From: Porticoccaceae bacterium
Lineage (GTDB): Bacteria; Pseudomonadota; Gammaproteobacteria; Pseudomonadales; Porticoccaceae
Reading direction: 5' to 3'
DNA: 45,083 bases
Assembly: GCA_018664075.1 (NCBI GenBank)
Contig: JABJOY010000086.1
Location: forward strand, 1 to 45,083
This document shows, one piece after another, positions 16,878-26,560 of this stretch. Position 1 is the first letter of the stretch, and each line of letters opens with the position of its first letter. The notes under the pieces were generated by a model. That model saw nothing but the letters and a program-made list of their open reading frames with translations, searched no databases and was not told the DNA's origin. Both the position numbers and the translations under genes were made by a program.

Positions 16878-17459
16878 CTAGGGGCTGGTCACCACCAGAT
16901 AACATATTAACTCGCAATCACCGCAATTCTCGATACTGTGGCTAAGGTCTGCCCGATAATGAGCTGAATCCCCATCCCGCAGTTCGCAGATACTCTCTCC
17001 GGAAATTACTTTTGCACAGCCGCTGGTCACAGTGAGCAGTTCTTTGGTGCCCTCAAAATGAGGGGCGCTAGTCAGGCTGGCTCTGGGCGCGATTCTCAGC
17101 TCATAAAACTCCACAGATTTTTCAATATGCAGCGGTGACAGGGTTTTTATCTGGCATTCTTTATCCGAGCGGAACAGGTTGCTCTTATCTTCCCCGTGAA
17201 CAATCTCAATATTGGATGAGGCCCAGGGCTGGTCAATCAATTCGCCAATATTCATACCAAAAGCCTGGGCAATTCTGAAAGTCACCGTCAAGGTGGGATT
17301 GGCCTGTCCCCGCTCAATCTGACTTAGCATAGATCTACTGACGCCAGAGGCGGAAGACAGCTGGTCTAATGTCAGATGATGTTTTTTGCGCAGCTCTATA
17401 ACCCGGTTGCCAAGGGTAAGGCTGGTGTTATCAGGCTGATTGTCTGCTGGTGTTGCCAT
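16878..17459 (-). CDS. XRE-family regulator with C-terminal cupin domain
   Basis: 193 aa. N-terminal helix-turn-helix (LTLGNRVIELRKKHHLTLDQLSSASGVSRSMLSQIERG motif region, residues ~14-70) and a C-terminal cupin (HFEGTKELLTVTSGCAKVISG ... HYRADLSHSIENCG). Such regulators usually control the adjacent metabolic operon, with the cupin sensing a small molecule. Start ATG 17459 has AGGAG 7 bases upstream. It is divergent from tdh-kbl across 129 bp, so a threonine- or glycine-linked regulator is likely. Confidence 0.9.
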   Translation of the reverse strand: MATPADNQPDNTSLTLGNRVIELRKKHHLTLDQLSSASGVSRSMLSQIERGQANPTLTVTFRIAQAFGMNIGELIDQPWASSNIEIVHGEDKSNLFRSDKECQIKTLSPLHIEKSVEFYELRIAPRASLTSAPHFEGTKELLTVTSGCAKVISGESICELRDGDSAHYRADLSHSIENCGDCELICYLVVTSP

Positions 17460-17499
17460 GGGTGGCTCCTAATTGCATCCGTTATATAAGATATTAATC

Positions 17500-17556
17500 T
17501 TGCATAAAGGAAATACACTGTCTACGATAATAGAATAATTTCTCCTATATTAGACA
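17500..17556 (+). promoter_or_regulatory. Candidate promoter and operator of tdh
   Basis: TTGCAT (17500-17505) and TACGAT (17523-17528) are 17 bases apart. Nearby symmetric elements: AAGAT-ATTA-ATCTT (about 17488-17501) and TGTCTA (17519-17524) / TAGACA (17551-17556). Both are plausible binding sites for the divergent XRE-cupin regulator; no choice between them is possible by eye. Confidence 0.35.
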
Positions 17557-17588
17557 ACTGTCAAGTAAAAGCCAAGGTAAAAGCTAAC

Positions 17589-18614
17589 ATGAAAGCACTG
17601 GTTAAAAAGCATGCACAGAAAGGGCTCTGGCTGGAAGATGTGCCCGACCCAGAGATTGGTATTAATGATGTACTTATAAAAATCAATCGCACGGCCATTT
17701 GCGGTACGGATATGCATATCTACAACTGGGATGCCTGGGCCCAGTCAACCATACCTGTACCCATGGTGGTGGGTCACGAGTTTGTTGGTGAGATTGTTGA
17801 GGTGGGCTCCAATGTTAACGATTTCCGCGAGGGGCAGGTTGTCTCTGGCGAAGGCCATGTGGTCTGCGGGCGCTGTCGCAACTGTCTGGCCGGGCGGCGT
17901 CATCTCTGCGCCCAGACCAGTGGGGTAGGTGTGGACCGACCTGGGGCCTTTGCCGAATATGTGGCTCTGCCCATGTCTAATGTGTGGGAGCACAGCCCGG
18001 GTATTGATTTAGATATTGCCGCATTATTTGATCCCCTCGGCAATGCAGTGCACACAGCATTGCAATATGACCTTCTAGGTGAGGACGTATTGATCACTGG
18101 CGCAGGACCCATCGGCGCTATGGCCGCAGCGGTGTGCAAACATGCGGGTGCCAGACATGTGGTGGTTACAGATATTAACCCCCAACGTCTGGAGATGGCT
18201 CGAACATTGGGCGCCAGCTGCACTGTTGATGTACGCACAGAAAAATTAACGAATATTCAGTCTGCCCTGGGTATGAGCGAAGGCTTTGATGTAGGTCTGG
18301 AAATGTCAGGTAACCCCGCGGGTTTTGCAGATTTGTTGGCCAATATGTGCCATGGCGGCAAGGTGGCGATACTGGGTATACCCAGTGGTGAGCTGGCAAT
18401 TGATTGGAGTCAGGTGATTTTTAATATGCTTACTTTAAAGGGGATTTACGGCCGCGAGATGTACGAGACCTGGTACAAAATGTCAGTGATGATTGAGTCC
18501 GGTCTAGATATTTCTGCGGTGATTACCCATCGCTTGGGCTATAAAGATTTTCAGACCGGTTTTGATGCGATGAATGCAGGGCAAGCCAGCAAAGTCATCC
18601 TTAACTGGCAATAG
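17589..18614 (+). CDS. tdh: L-threonine 3-dehydrogenase
   Basis: 341 aa, same as E. coli Tdh. Zinc-dependent medium-chain dehydrogenase oxidising threonine to 2-amino-3-ketobutyrate with NAD. Catalytic zinc residues in [12 protein letters not shown] (Cys) and VGHEFVG (His-Glu); structural zinc cysteines in [19 protein letters not shown]; nucleotide-binding [10 protein letters not shown]. Followed after 12 bases by kbl, the next enzyme of the pathway. AAGGTAAAAG precedes the ATG. Confidence 0.97.
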   Translation: MKALVKKHAQKGLWLEDVPDPEIGINDVLIKINRTAICGTDMHIYNWDAWAQSTIPVPMVVGHEFVGEIVEVGSNVNDFREGQVVSGEGHVVCGRCRNCLAGRRHLCAQTSGVGVDRPGAFAEYVALPMSNVWEHSPGIDLDIAALFDPLGNAVHTALQYDLLGEDVLITGAGPIGAMAAAVCKHAGARHVVVTDINPQRLEMARTLGASCTVDVRTEKLTNIQSALGMSEGFDVGLEMSGNPAGFADLLANMCHGGKVAILGIPSGELAIDWSQVIFNMLTLKGIYGREMYETWYKMSVMIESGLDISAVITHRLGYKDFQTGFDAMNAGQASKVILNWQ

Positions 18615-18626
18615 GGAGCAGCAACC

Positions 18627-19817
18627 ATGTATGCACAATTTCAACATCATCTGGCGGCAGAGTTAAAGGCAATACGACAAGCCGGGCTGTACAAGACTGA
18701 GCGCGAGATCACTACACCTCAGGGTGCCAGAGTAGGGGTTGAGGGCAGTGCCGAGCTTATTAATCTCTGCGCTAACAATTATTTAGGCCTGGCTCAGCAT
18801 CCCGAGGTTAATGCCGCGGCTAGAGCTGGACTTGACGAATGGGGCTATGGTCTGGCCTCCGTACGTTTTATCTGTGGCACCCAGACCTTGCATAAGCAGC
18901 TGGAATCCAGACTCAGTCAATTTGTCGGTACACAGGACACGATTCTCTATCCCTCCTGTTTTGACGCCAATGGTGGTCTATTTGAAACGCTTTTGGGTGC
19001 AGAGGATGCGGTGATCAGTGATGCCTTAAATCACGCCAGCATTATTGATGGTGTGCGTCTGTGCAAAGCCCAGCGCTACAGATACCGCAATAATGATATG
19101 GCTGATTTAGAGCTCCAGCTGCAAACCGCTGAGGCGGCCGGCGCACGTTTTAAACTGATCACCACAGATGGCGTGTTCTCCATGGATGGCAGCATAGCGC
19201 GGCTGGATGAGATCTGTGATCTGGCGGACAGATATCAGGCCATGGTGCATTTTGATGACTGCCATGCCACCGGCTTTGTCGGTGCCAATGGTCGCGGTAC
19301 CCATGAGTTGCGCGGCTGCATGGACCGGGTCGATATTATCACCGGCACCCTTGGCAAAGCTCTGGGTGGTGGCAGTGGTGGTTACACTAGTGCCAGGTCA
19401 GAGGTGATTGAATTGCTGAGGCAACGCTCAAGGCCTTACCTGTTTTCAAATACAGTGGCGCCTCCTGTTGTGGCAGGAGCCATTAAAGCCCTCGAGCTGG
19501 TATCTGAATCAACTGAGCTGCGGGATAAACTCGCGGCCAACACGGCATTTTTCCGAGAGGGATTACAAAAGCTGGGTTTTAAGCTTTTGGAAGGCGAGCA
19601 CCCCATCGTACCAATTATGTTGGACGACGCGGCACTGGCCAGCCAGTTTGCAGCAGCTATGCTCGAGCAGGGTATCTATGTGGTAGCGTTTTCTTTTCCT
19701 GTGGTTCCCAAGGGCAGTGCGCGCATCCGCACTCAGATGTCGGCGGCCCTCAGTCAGGATGATCTGGAGCTTGCCCTGCAGGCCTTTGCTAGAGTTAAGA
19801 ATAAACTGTCACTGTAG
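18627..19817 (+). CDS. kbl: Glycine C-acetyltransferase (2-amino-3-ketobutyrate CoA ligase)
   Basis: 396 aa (E. coli 398). PLP enzyme that cleaves 2-amino-3-ketobutyrate with CoA to glycine and acetyl-CoA. Marks: [48 protein letters not shown] and the PLP-lysine [14 protein letters not shown]. Reads with tdh as one operon (GGGAGCAGCAACC before the ATG) and ends at a bidirectional terminator. Confidence 0.97.
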   Translation: MYAQFQHHLAAELKAIRQAGLYKTEREITTPQGARVGVEGSAELINLCANNYLGLAQHPEVNAAARAGLDEWGYGLASVRFICGTQTLHKQLESRLSQFVGTQDTILYPSCFDANGGLFETLLGAEDAVISDALNHASIIDGVRLCKAQRYRYRNNDMADLELQLQTAEAAGARFKLITTDGVFSMDGSIARLDEICDLADRYQAMVHFDDCHATGFVGANGRGTHELRGCMDRVDIITGTLGKALGGGSGGYTSARSEVIELLRQRSRPYLFSNTVAPPVVAGAIKALELVSESTELRDKLAANTAFFREGLQKLGFKLLEGEHPIVPIMLDDAALASQFAAAMLEQGIYVVAFSFPVVPKGSARIRTQMSAALSQDDLELALQAFARVKNKLSL

Positions 19818-19833
19818 ATTAAATTCAACAGCC

Positions 19834-19866
19834 AAAAAAAGGGCAACTCAAATGAGTTGCCCTTTT
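19834..19866. terminator. Bidirectional terminator between kbl and the TonB receptor
   Basis: GGGCAACTC (19841-19849) pairs with GAGTTGCCC (19854-19862), with A7 on the left and T4 on the right. It serves kbl (plus) and the convergent receptor gene (minus). Confidence 0.85.
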
Positions 19867-19887
19867 GGGTACTGCTTTTACCGCGCC

Positions 19888-22425
19888 TTAGAAATTCTTG
19901 CGCAGGGTGAAACCATAGGTGCGCGGAGCATTTGGATATCCGCTGAAGCTACCTGGTTGCGCAGGCGTTGGGAACGCAGAGATCAAGCTCTCGTGATCGG
20001 TCAGGTTGCGACCCCACAGCATCGCATCCCATTCCCCATCAGCGCTGGTAAAGCCCAGACTGGCATTGAGGTTGTCAGAGCCACGCTTGGCAATGCTGAA
20101 AGGGATCAGATCAGCAAGCTTAACGTCTTTCTCATGGAGATACTCAACTCTGAAGAAACCATTGCCACCGCGAGGCATTGAAAAGCTATACGTAGCGTTT
20201 ACGTTATAGCTTAGTTCGTGAATGCCAGCAGGTGAATTGCCGCTTAGATCAATAGTTGATGCACCAGTTGGGCACGCAAACTCAGGATCAGACAGACCAG
20301 TAGCGTCGCAGGTTCCATTGAGGAATTCGTCATATACTGCATCTATGTACATTGCAGAAAATCCAATAACCAGATCATCAGACAGGGCATACATACCGTC
20401 TAGTTCTAGGCCCTCGTGGGTTTCTTTACCGGCATTTTCCAGATTAAACCCGGTTCCGCCAAAGACATTGGACTGGAATCCTTCAATTGACTGCTCGAAC
20501 AATGCAATATTGACATAGCCATTATCAAAAACGGCTTTTAAACCAATTTCAATATTAGTTGCTTCCTCGGGATCCGCTGTGCGGTTACCAGGCGTGCGAC
20601 CATCGACAGACATGTTGATAGAAGTTGCTTTGAAACCCGTTGAGTGGCTGCCATAAACAGTAACTGAATCATTCATGTTGTAAGCCACACGGAATGTATG
20701 AGTCAAATCATCTGATTTAAACCGACCTGTCTCATCCGCATCGCCACCATATGCAGGGAATGGAGGAATCAGCTGCAAGCCTGTAAGGTCATCGAGTGCT
20801 GTGCCTGCGAGTGGTAGCTCTGCAAATGGATCAACAATTTCTACCGCTGAAACAACTGTTTTTTCGTCTTCAGTGTAGTTTAGGCCAAGAGTGACCCTGA
20901 GGTTGTCTGAAACATTGTAATCGAGCTGCGTGAAGATCGACGTGGCTACTGCATCCAAATCGAATCCCTCAGCTATTAAACCAGTGCCAGGGACAAACCA
21001 GGTACCAACCATTTGGCCAGGTACAGCGGCGAGTCCAGCATCGACAAGGAAAGTATCTATCACAGTGGGGTCTGTACCCGGTGCTGCTAAAGCGCCGATA
21101 GCCGCTGCTCCAGCTAGATCTCCAGCTAGCGCTGTCTGCTCGGCAGCTCCCACTAGGGTGAGGATCGTAGCTACTGGTGCTAAACCGCCAGTGATATCTG
21201 CTGGTGCAGTACCTTCTGGCGCTAGTGCCGAACCAATTAAGAAGTCAGCAAATGGGAAAACATCATTGCCGTATTTAAGGGTACGGAAGCTTTCTACTTG
21301 CTCGTCTGAGTGGAACAAACCAACCATCCATTGCAGGTCGCCATCTCCATCGGACGTTAAGCGAATCTCTTGGGTAAAGTTCTCGAAATCATAATCGACG
21401 CGATTCTCGCCCAAAATATCTGCTGCACTGAAGTCCGCATCAAAATTAGATCTCAAAGACTGGTCTCTAACAGAAGTAATAGATGTCAAAGTCGCAAAAT
21501 CGTAGTCTTTGTCAATTTGAATTGACAAGCCTTTGCCCACCAACTTGTTCGACGGGTCAAAGCTCATGTTTAGATCTCGTGCCCATGGATCTACTGGCGT
21601 AGTAGCAAAACCATTACCTGCGGCGATCATAGAGGCAACTGCTGAGGCGCCACCATAGGTCAAAGAGCTTGCAGAGCAACATATTTCATCAATTTCGTTG
21701 TAATCACCAATTACTCGAATAGTTAAGTCGTCGGCAGGGTCGATCAATAGCTGTGCGCGGATGGCACTGCGATCTCTTGAGTTAACGCCAGCACCAGTAG
21801 TGATGTTGGTGCCATAACCGTCTGATGAATTATCGCTGGCAGATACTCTATAGGACACAGTGTCGCTGATTGGCCCGGTGACGGTACCTTTCACGATGCG
21901 AGTGCCATAGTTGCCCGTGGTTGCTTCGATCATGCCACCAAGTTCGTCTTCAGGAAGCATTGTGGTAACGCTGATAACACCAGCAGATGCATTTTTACCG
22001 AACAGAGTTGACTGGGGGCCGCTAAGCACCTCAATACGCTGTACGGTGGGTAAATCGGCGAGCGCTGAAGCTGACCGAGTTCTGGCAACGCCATCAATAT
22101 AAACGGTTACTGCAGGCTCAATCCCTGGGTTATTAGCGCCGTTACCGTAGCCACGAATGGTAAAGTTGGTCTGTGCGGAACTTTGCAGCTGGTTTACACG
22201 CAGTGATGGTACAGACGTCTGCAAGTCGACCAGATCGACAATGCTAGCACGCTGGATGGTTTCACCGCTGGTCACTGTTACGCTAACAGGTACATCTTGC
22301 AGTGATTGTTCTCTCTTGTTCGCTGTGACAATAATTTCGTCAATAGCGGCTTGAGCCATTCCCGTAGTTAACGCACTTGCGATAGCAGCAGAAAGACATA
22401 TGTTTTTGCAATGAAAAGAATTCAT
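19888..22425 (-). CDS. TonB-dependent outer-membrane receptor
   Basis: 845 aa. Signal peptide about residues 1-26 (ALTTGMAQA), a TonB-box-like stretch IDEIIVTANKREQ, plug domain with LQDVPVSVTVTSGE, FTIRGYGNG, VYIDGVARTRSA and VLSGPQSTLFGKNASAGVISV, then a long barrel ending in aromatic RTYGFTLRKNF. Of the type common in sphingomonads and marine gammaproteobacteria for carbon-substrate uptake. An Ala/Gly-rich segment (about residues 395-485) looks like an enlarged external loop. It lies downstream of alkB on the same strand, 331 bases away. GAGGGG precedes the ATG. Confidence 0.93.
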   Translation of the reverse strand: MNSFHCKNICLSAAIASALTTGMAQAAIDEIIVTANKREQSLQDVPVSVTVTSGETIQRASIVDLVDLQTSVPSLRVNQLQSSAQTNFTIRGYGNGANNPGIEPAVTVYIDGVARTRSASALADLPTVQRIEVLSGPQSTLFGKNASAGVISVTTMLPEDELGGMIEATTGNYGTRIVKGTVTGPISDTVSYRVSASDNSSDGYGTNITTGAGVNSRDRSAIRAQLLIDPADDLTIRVIGDYNEIDEICCSASSLTYGGASAVASMIAAGNGFATTPVDPWARDLNMSFDPSNKLVGKGLSIQIDKDYDFATLTSITSVRDQSLRSNFDADFSAADILGENRVDYDFENFTQEIRLTSDGDGDLQWMVGLFHSDEQVESFRTLKYGNDVFPFADFLIGSALAPEGTAPADITGGLAPVATILTLVGAAEQTALAGDLAGAAAIGALAAPGTDPTVIDTFLVDAGLAAVPGQMVGTWFVPGTGLIAEGFDLDAVATSIFTQLDYNVSDNLRVTLGLNYTEDEKTVVSAVEIVDPFAELPLAGTALDDLTGLQLIPPFPAYGGDADETGRFKSDDLTHTFRVAYNMNDSVTVYGSHSTGFKATSINMSVDGRTPGNRTADPEEATNIEIGLKAVFDNGYVNIALFEQSIEGFQSNVFGGTGFNLENAGKETHEGLELDGMYALSDDLVIGFSAMYIDAVYDEFLNGTCDATGLSDPEFACPTGASTIDLSGNSPAGIHELSYNVNATYSFSMPRGGNGFFRVEYLHEKDVKLADLIPFSIAKRGSDNLNASLGFTSADGEWDAMLWGRNLTDHESLISAFPTPAQPGSFSGYPNAPRTYGFTLRKNF

Positions 22426-22756
22426 TTTTCCCCTCGGATGTTGAGTTGTTACCTTTTTGATTCAGGATATTGTGAGTTCAGCTACAGCTCGGTCTAAACG
22501 AGCTCTAGAAAAACCGGCCCACTCTATGCATGAATGAAATCCATATCAAGCTGTATATATAGAGTTTTCAGCGGTTTGCGACTAAACGCTCGATTTTTAT
22601 GATGAATGCAATTTATTCGAACTAATATAGGCTCGAGATCATCATTTCCTGACTTGCACTAGGGGCCTGACTGCTCCAAACAAGATGGAGCAGCCAGAGG
22701 TTTAAGGGGATGGGGAAGGCTCTGTCAGAGCCTTTGTCATAGTATCAGCCGGAGCC
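22426..22756. other. 331 bp spacer between alkB and the TonB receptor gene
   Basis: No gene. It should hold the receptor promoter on the minus strand. Two clean inverted repeats lie near the alkB end: CTGCTCC (22671-22677)/GGAGCAG (22687-22693), and AAGGCTCTG (22716-22724)/CAGAGCCTT (22726-22734) with a one-base centre. Neither has a U tract on the minus strand, so they may be operators or RNA-end stabilisers rather than plain terminators. Confidence 0.5.
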
Positions 22757-23935
22757 TCAGTCAGAATCATAGCGAGCAAGTATTTCGGCCCGTTTTTGCG
22801 GTGCTATATTGACCTTGGAGAGATCGCCATTGATATGGGGCAGGGCTAGTACTCTGTGGTCCATAACCCGATACCACAACCAGGGGAAGTAGGCCAACAT
22901 GTACATACCGTAATAGCCATTGGGCAGTTCCGGTATATCCGCAAAATTGCGCAGGCTCTGGTAGCGGCGAATAGGGTTGGCATGATGGTCGGAATGGCGT
23001 TCGAGATGAAACAGAGCGAGGTTGCTCATAATGTAATTGGCATTCCAAGAATGATGGGGCTGGCAGCGCTCGTAGCGGCCGTTTTCCTGTTTCTCACGCA
23101 GCAGGCCATAGTGCTCAATATAATTGGCCGACGTAAGCTGAAACCAAGCCCAGAAGTTGTGTACAGCCAAGAACGGTAGCATTACCCAGCCAAAGCTATA
23201 GATCAAACCACCCTGTAACAGGGCACTCAAACAATAGGATTGCAGAATATTGTTGTGTCTAGACCAGGTTTTTTTACCCTGCTTTTGCAGTCTGCTCTTC
23301 TCCAGGTTCCAGCCCCTGGCAAAGGTCCCGGGAATCTCACGCAGAGTGAACCCATAGATAGATTCACCCAGACGGGCGCTGGCAGGATCATCGGGCGTTG
23401 CGACCAATACATGATGACCACCGTTATGCTCGACACAGAAATGCCCATAGGCGGGCACCGCCAGAGTGATTTTGGCCAGCAGCTGTTCAATGGCAGTCTG
23501 TTTGTGGCCCAGTTCATGGGCAGTGTTAATACCCAGACCGCTGTAGCCACCAGCGATAATGGCTGTTACCAGAATGGCCCACCAGCTGAGATCATTGGTG
23601 CCCACCACATAGGCCAAGGCGATCAACACCACAAAGTGCAGTGGCACGGTAATATAGGTTAAAAAGCGATAGTAAGTGTCTGCTTCCAGCTGAGGTACAA
23701 GCTCTTCCGGCGGGTTGTTCTCATCACTGCCGACCAGCCAGTCAAGCACAGGGAGAATGGTATAGTTAATAATCAATGGCAGACACAGCGTCCATTCCAG
23801 GCCAGTCTGGTAAAAGATAAACACGCCCATTAGAGGGAAGGTCGGCATAATGACTGAGATCAGCCACAGATAGCGCTTCCTGTCGCTGTAAGTGATAGGT
23901 CCCTTTTGAGCATCTTCAATAGAATATGTGATCAT
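22757..23935 (-). CDS. alkB: AlkB-type alkane 1-monooxygenase
   Basis: 392 aa, integral membrane di-iron enzyme that oxidises alkanes to 1-alkanols using rubredoxin electrons. The histidine boxes are present: HELGHK (residues 140-145), EHNGGHH (169-175) and LERHSDHHA near residue 310, plus the AlkB signature NYIEHYG. About six hydrophobic segments surround them. Start ATG 23935 has GGAGG 8 bases upstream; a longer frame to TTG 24001 lacks such support. No rubredoxin or AlkT gene is in the window. The downstream receptor gene may share its regulation. Confidence 0.95.
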   Translation of the reverse strand: MITYSIEDAQKGPITYSDRKRYLWLISVIMPTFPLMGVFIFYQTGLEWTLCLPLIINYTILPVLDWLVGSDENNPPEELVPQLEADTYYRFLTYITVPLHFVVLIALAYVVGTNDLSWWAILVTAIIAGGYSGLGINTAHELGHKQTAIEQLLAKITLAVPAYGHFCVEHNGGHHVLVATPDDPASARLGESIYGFTLREIPGTFARGWNLEKSRLQKQGKKTWSRHNNILQSYCLSALLQGGLIYSFGWVMLPFLAVHNFWAWFQLTSANYIEHYGLLREKQENGRYERCQPHHSWNANYIMSNLALFHLERHSDHHANPIRRYQSLRNFADIPELPNGYYGMYMLAYFPWLWYRVMDHRVLALPHINGDLSKVNIAPQKRAEILARYDSD

Positions 23936-24129
23936 AGTAGGCCTCCAGTCATTTCTTTGGTCTGCAAGTTTGCAGTGATGACTTTTATTATTTTTGTCCA
24001 ACGACTATAAGTACTTTTTAGCCAAAATAATAGACATCCCATGCCTTTTACTGCCCTGTTGAGGCTGATACAAATGGCCCTTTTCTGCGTATTTAAACTA
24101 TTGTCTGTCGCCCAAGGTTAACATTTATC

Positions 24130-24411
24130 ATGTCATCGCTGCCCCTCAGGCCCAACCCCATTCTGGAGTTTACTGCCAGCGAGATATCGCGAATTGTAGA
24201 AATGGCATGGGAAGATCGCACACCATTTGAAGCCATAGAGTTTAATTTTGGTCTCAATGAGTCTTCGGTGATCAATCTAATGCGAGGGCAGCTAAAGCCC
24301 AGATCATTTCGCCTGTGGCGCAAGCGTGTAACCAGCCGCAAAACCAAGCATCTCTCTCTTCGCTCCCCGGATGTGAGTCGGGGCTACTGTCCAACCCAAT
24401 ACAAACGATAA
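24130..24411 (+). CDS. DUF2805 / TIGR03643 family small protein
   Basis: 93 aa. The segment EISRIVEMAWEDRTPFEAIEFNFGLNESSVINLMRGQLKPRSFRLWRKRV is the near-complete family pattern; helical and DNA-binding-like (helix-turn-helix flavour), with a basic tail. Function not established. Starts ATG in the alkB-divergent spacer and is followed 19 bases later by the CIA30 gene, probably one transcript. Confidence 0.8.
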   Translation: MSSLPLRPNPILEFTASEISRIVEMAWEDRTPFEAIEFNFGLNESSVINLMRGQLKPRSFRLWRKRVTSRKTKHLSLRSPDVSRGYCPTQYKR

Positions 24412-24430
24412 GTTCCTATGGAGGCCTGTC

Positions 24431-25000
24431 TTGAACAAGCTCTTTGGCACAATAACCCTCAGCATATTGGTCGGCGCAATCTCTGCCATTGCGCCCCTGA
24501 CTCTAGGCGAAACCATGCAGGCCGATAAATTCGAAGCAGATCCCCAAAAGCGATGGACCTATATCAGCGATCAGGTAATGGGTGGCGTATCCCAGGGGCA
24601 GCTGCAGTTTGAGCAGCAGGGCGACGAGTTGTACGCTCGTATGACAGGGCAGGTCAGCACCGACAATAATGGCGGCTTTATCCAGTTTCGTAAAAAGATA
24701 GCCAGAGGTACCACTGAATCAGCTCTTGGGGTCTACCTCCGGGTGCGGGGTAACGCAGAAGGCTATTTTGTACATTTGCGCACTGCAGGCACCCTGCTGC
24801 CCTGGCAGTATTACCAGGCCAGCTTTACACCAACCGATGACTGGCAAGTGATAAAACTGCCCCTTGCTGATTTTTCCCGGTCCAGTTCATGGTTGAAATC
24901 TTCGGTCAAACCCGACTCCATTCGCAGCATTGCAGTAGTAGCCTTTGGCAGTGATTACCAGGCCGAGATTGATGTGGCTGAAATCGGCTTTTACGATTAA
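24431..25000 (+). CDS. CIA30 / NDUFAF1-like family protein, exported
   Basis: 189 aa. N-terminal signal peptide (LSILVGAISAIAPLTLG), then WTYISDQVMGGVSQGQLQ, GFIQFRKKI, WQYYQASFTPTDDWQVIKLPLADF and a C-terminal AEIDVAEIGFYD, matching the CIA30 jelly-roll domain. The mitochondrial homologue helps assemble complex I; the bacterial exported forms have no proven role. TTG start with GGAGG 7 bases upstream. Confidence 0.85.
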   Translation: MNKLFGTITLSILVGAISAIAPLTLGETMQADKFEADPQKRWTYISDQVMGGVSQGQLQFEQQGDELYARMTGQVSTDNNGGFIQFRKKIARGTTESALGVYLRVRGNAEGYFVHLRTAGTLLPWQYYQASFTPTDDWQVIKLPLADFSRSSSWLKSSVKPDSIRSIAVVAFGSDYQAEIDVAEIGFYD

Positions 25001-25056
25001 CTCGCTTTGCTCTATGCTTGTGTCTTTAGCTAATCAAATGACAAGGAGCAATTCCC

Positions 25057-26133
25057 ATGGCGGACTCAAGGCGCACCGAAGGGCGTGGCACACTATACAG
25101 CAGCATCTTAGACACCATTGGCGACACACCCTGTGTGCAGGTCAAAACTCAGGTGCCGGACAATGTGCGGCTCTACGTCAAAGCCGAATTCTTTAATCCC
25201 GCCGGGTCAGTCAAAGACCGGTTAGCGATCAGTATTATTGAAGAGGCAGAGCGCAACGGTCAGCTCAAGCCGGGCCAGACCGTTATTGAAGCCACCAGCG
25301 GCAATACAGGTGTTGGACTGGCAATGGTGTGTGCGGCCAAAGGTTATCCCTTTATAGCCACCATGCCCACCAGCGTGTCCATAGAGCGACGCAAGTTGAT
25401 GCGCTTCCTAGGCGCTCAGGTCATTCTTACGCCAAAAGCCGATAAAGCTATGGGCTGCTACCTAAAAGCCGTTGAGCTTGCCGACGCCAATGGCTGGTTT
25501 CTGGCGCGACAGTTTGAAACCGATGCCAATGCCAAAATCCATGAAAACACCACAGCCCGCGAAATACTTGCAGACTTTGCCGGCGATCGACTCGACTACT
25601 GGGTAACAGGTTACGGCACAGGGGGTACTTTTTCCGGTGTCGCCAAAGTGCTCAGACAAGAGCGGCCAGAGACCAAAATAGTACTAAGTGAGCCGGCAAA
25701 TGCCCAGCTTATCCAGAGTGGTCAGGCCCAGCAGCGCACAGCTGACGGCTCACCGGCAGGCAGCCATCCAGCCTTCGAACCCCACATGATTCAGGGCTGG
25801 ACCCCGGACTTTATTCCAGCGGTACTGCAGGAATCCATTGATCAAAACCGCTTCGATCAGCTGGTTCCCATAGATGCCCAGGACGGCATAGAAGCATCGA
25901 AGTTGCTGGCGCAAAAAGAAGGCATCTTTACCGGCATATCCGGAGGCTCAACATTCTCCGTGGCGCTGGATATAGCCAAGACGGCAGAGCCAGGTACCGT
26001 TATTCTCTGCATGTTGCCGGATACTGGCGAGCGCTACCTGTCATCACCATTGTTCGAGGACGTGGGTGAAGATATGAATGAGGCAGAACTGGCCCTGTCC
26101 CAGTCAACTCCGGGATTCCACCTTAACGAATAA
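25057..26133 (+). CDS. Cysteine synthase-family PLP enzyme
   Basis: 358 aa. Fold type II PLP enzyme: Lys in FFNPAGSVKDRLA, substrate loop EATSGNTGVGLAM, phosphate-binding GYGTGGTFSGVA, and GIFTGISGGSTFS at the end. It most resembles O-acetylserine sulfhydrylase (CysK) and makes cysteine from O-acetylserine and sulfide if so; it is ~35 aa longer than E. coli CysK with an extra C-terminal tail, so a cystathionine-beta-synthase-like or other variant cannot be excluded. AAGGAGC precedes the ATG. Confidence 0.85.
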   Translation: MADSRRTEGRGTLYSSILDTIGDTPCVQVKTQVPDNVRLYVKAEFFNPAGSVKDRLAISIIEEAERNGQLKPGQTVIEATSGNTGVGLAMVCAAKGYPFIATMPTSVSIERRKLMRFLGAQVILTPKADKAMGCYLKAVELADANGWFLARQFETDANAKIHENTTAREILADFAGDRLDYWVTGYGTGGTFSGVAKVLRQERPETKIVLSEPANAQLIQSGQAQQRTADGSPAGSHPAFEPHMIQGWTPDFIPAVLQESIDQNRFDQLVPIDAQDGIEASKLLAQKEGIFTGISGGSTFSVALDIAKTAEPGTVILCMLPDTGERYLSSPLFEDVGEDMNEAELALSQSTPGFHLNE

Positions 26134-26134
26134 T

Positions 26135-26428
26135 CTATTTCTGGCGCGCCGCAAAGGCCTCAAGTTGCTCTGCAGTGGCAGGGGGTTGGTGTTTATCCTT
26201 CCACTCACTGTAGGGCATGCCATAGATAATTTCCCGCGCCTGCTCGTAGTCCATAGGGATATCCCTTTCCTCCGCCGCAGCGGCATACCATTTGCTCAGG
26301 CAGTTGCGACAGAAATCCGCAAGAATCATAAGATCAATATTCTGTACGTCTTTATGATCGTCCAGATGTTGCAGCAGGCGGCGGAAGGCAGCGGCCTCAA
26401 TTTCGGTGTGGTCAGATAATTGGGTCAT
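26135..26428 (-). CDS. DUF1244 family protein
   Basis: 97 aa. AAAFRRLLQHLDDHKDVQNIDLMILADFCRNCLSKWY and MDYEQAREIIYGMPYSEWKDKHQ match the conserved DUF1244 small helical protein found in many proteobacteria. CRNC and other residues suggest a possible metal site; function unknown. Convergent with the cysteine synthase-like gene, stops almost touching. Confidence 0.85.
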   Translation of the reverse strand: MTQLSDHTEIEAAAFRRLLQHLDDHKDVQNIDLMILADFCRNCLSKWYAAAAEERDIPMDYEQAREIIYGMPYSEWKDKHQPPATAEQLEAFAARQK

Positions 26429-26560
26429 GATGTCAGAGGTTTCATTCAGGTTGATTAGTCGGTAGTCTAACAGTCTGGGGGGAGGTTCTAAAGCTGCTGA
26501 TGTTACTGTGATAACAGACCGCGAACTTGCCTGATAATGACTAAAAAGAAGGAAACCACA

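Noticed and set aside
20930-21394. 154-codon plus-strand ORF inside the TonB receptor gene
   Set aside because: Antisense shadow of the Ala/Gly-rich segment; composition and lack of any start signal argue against it.
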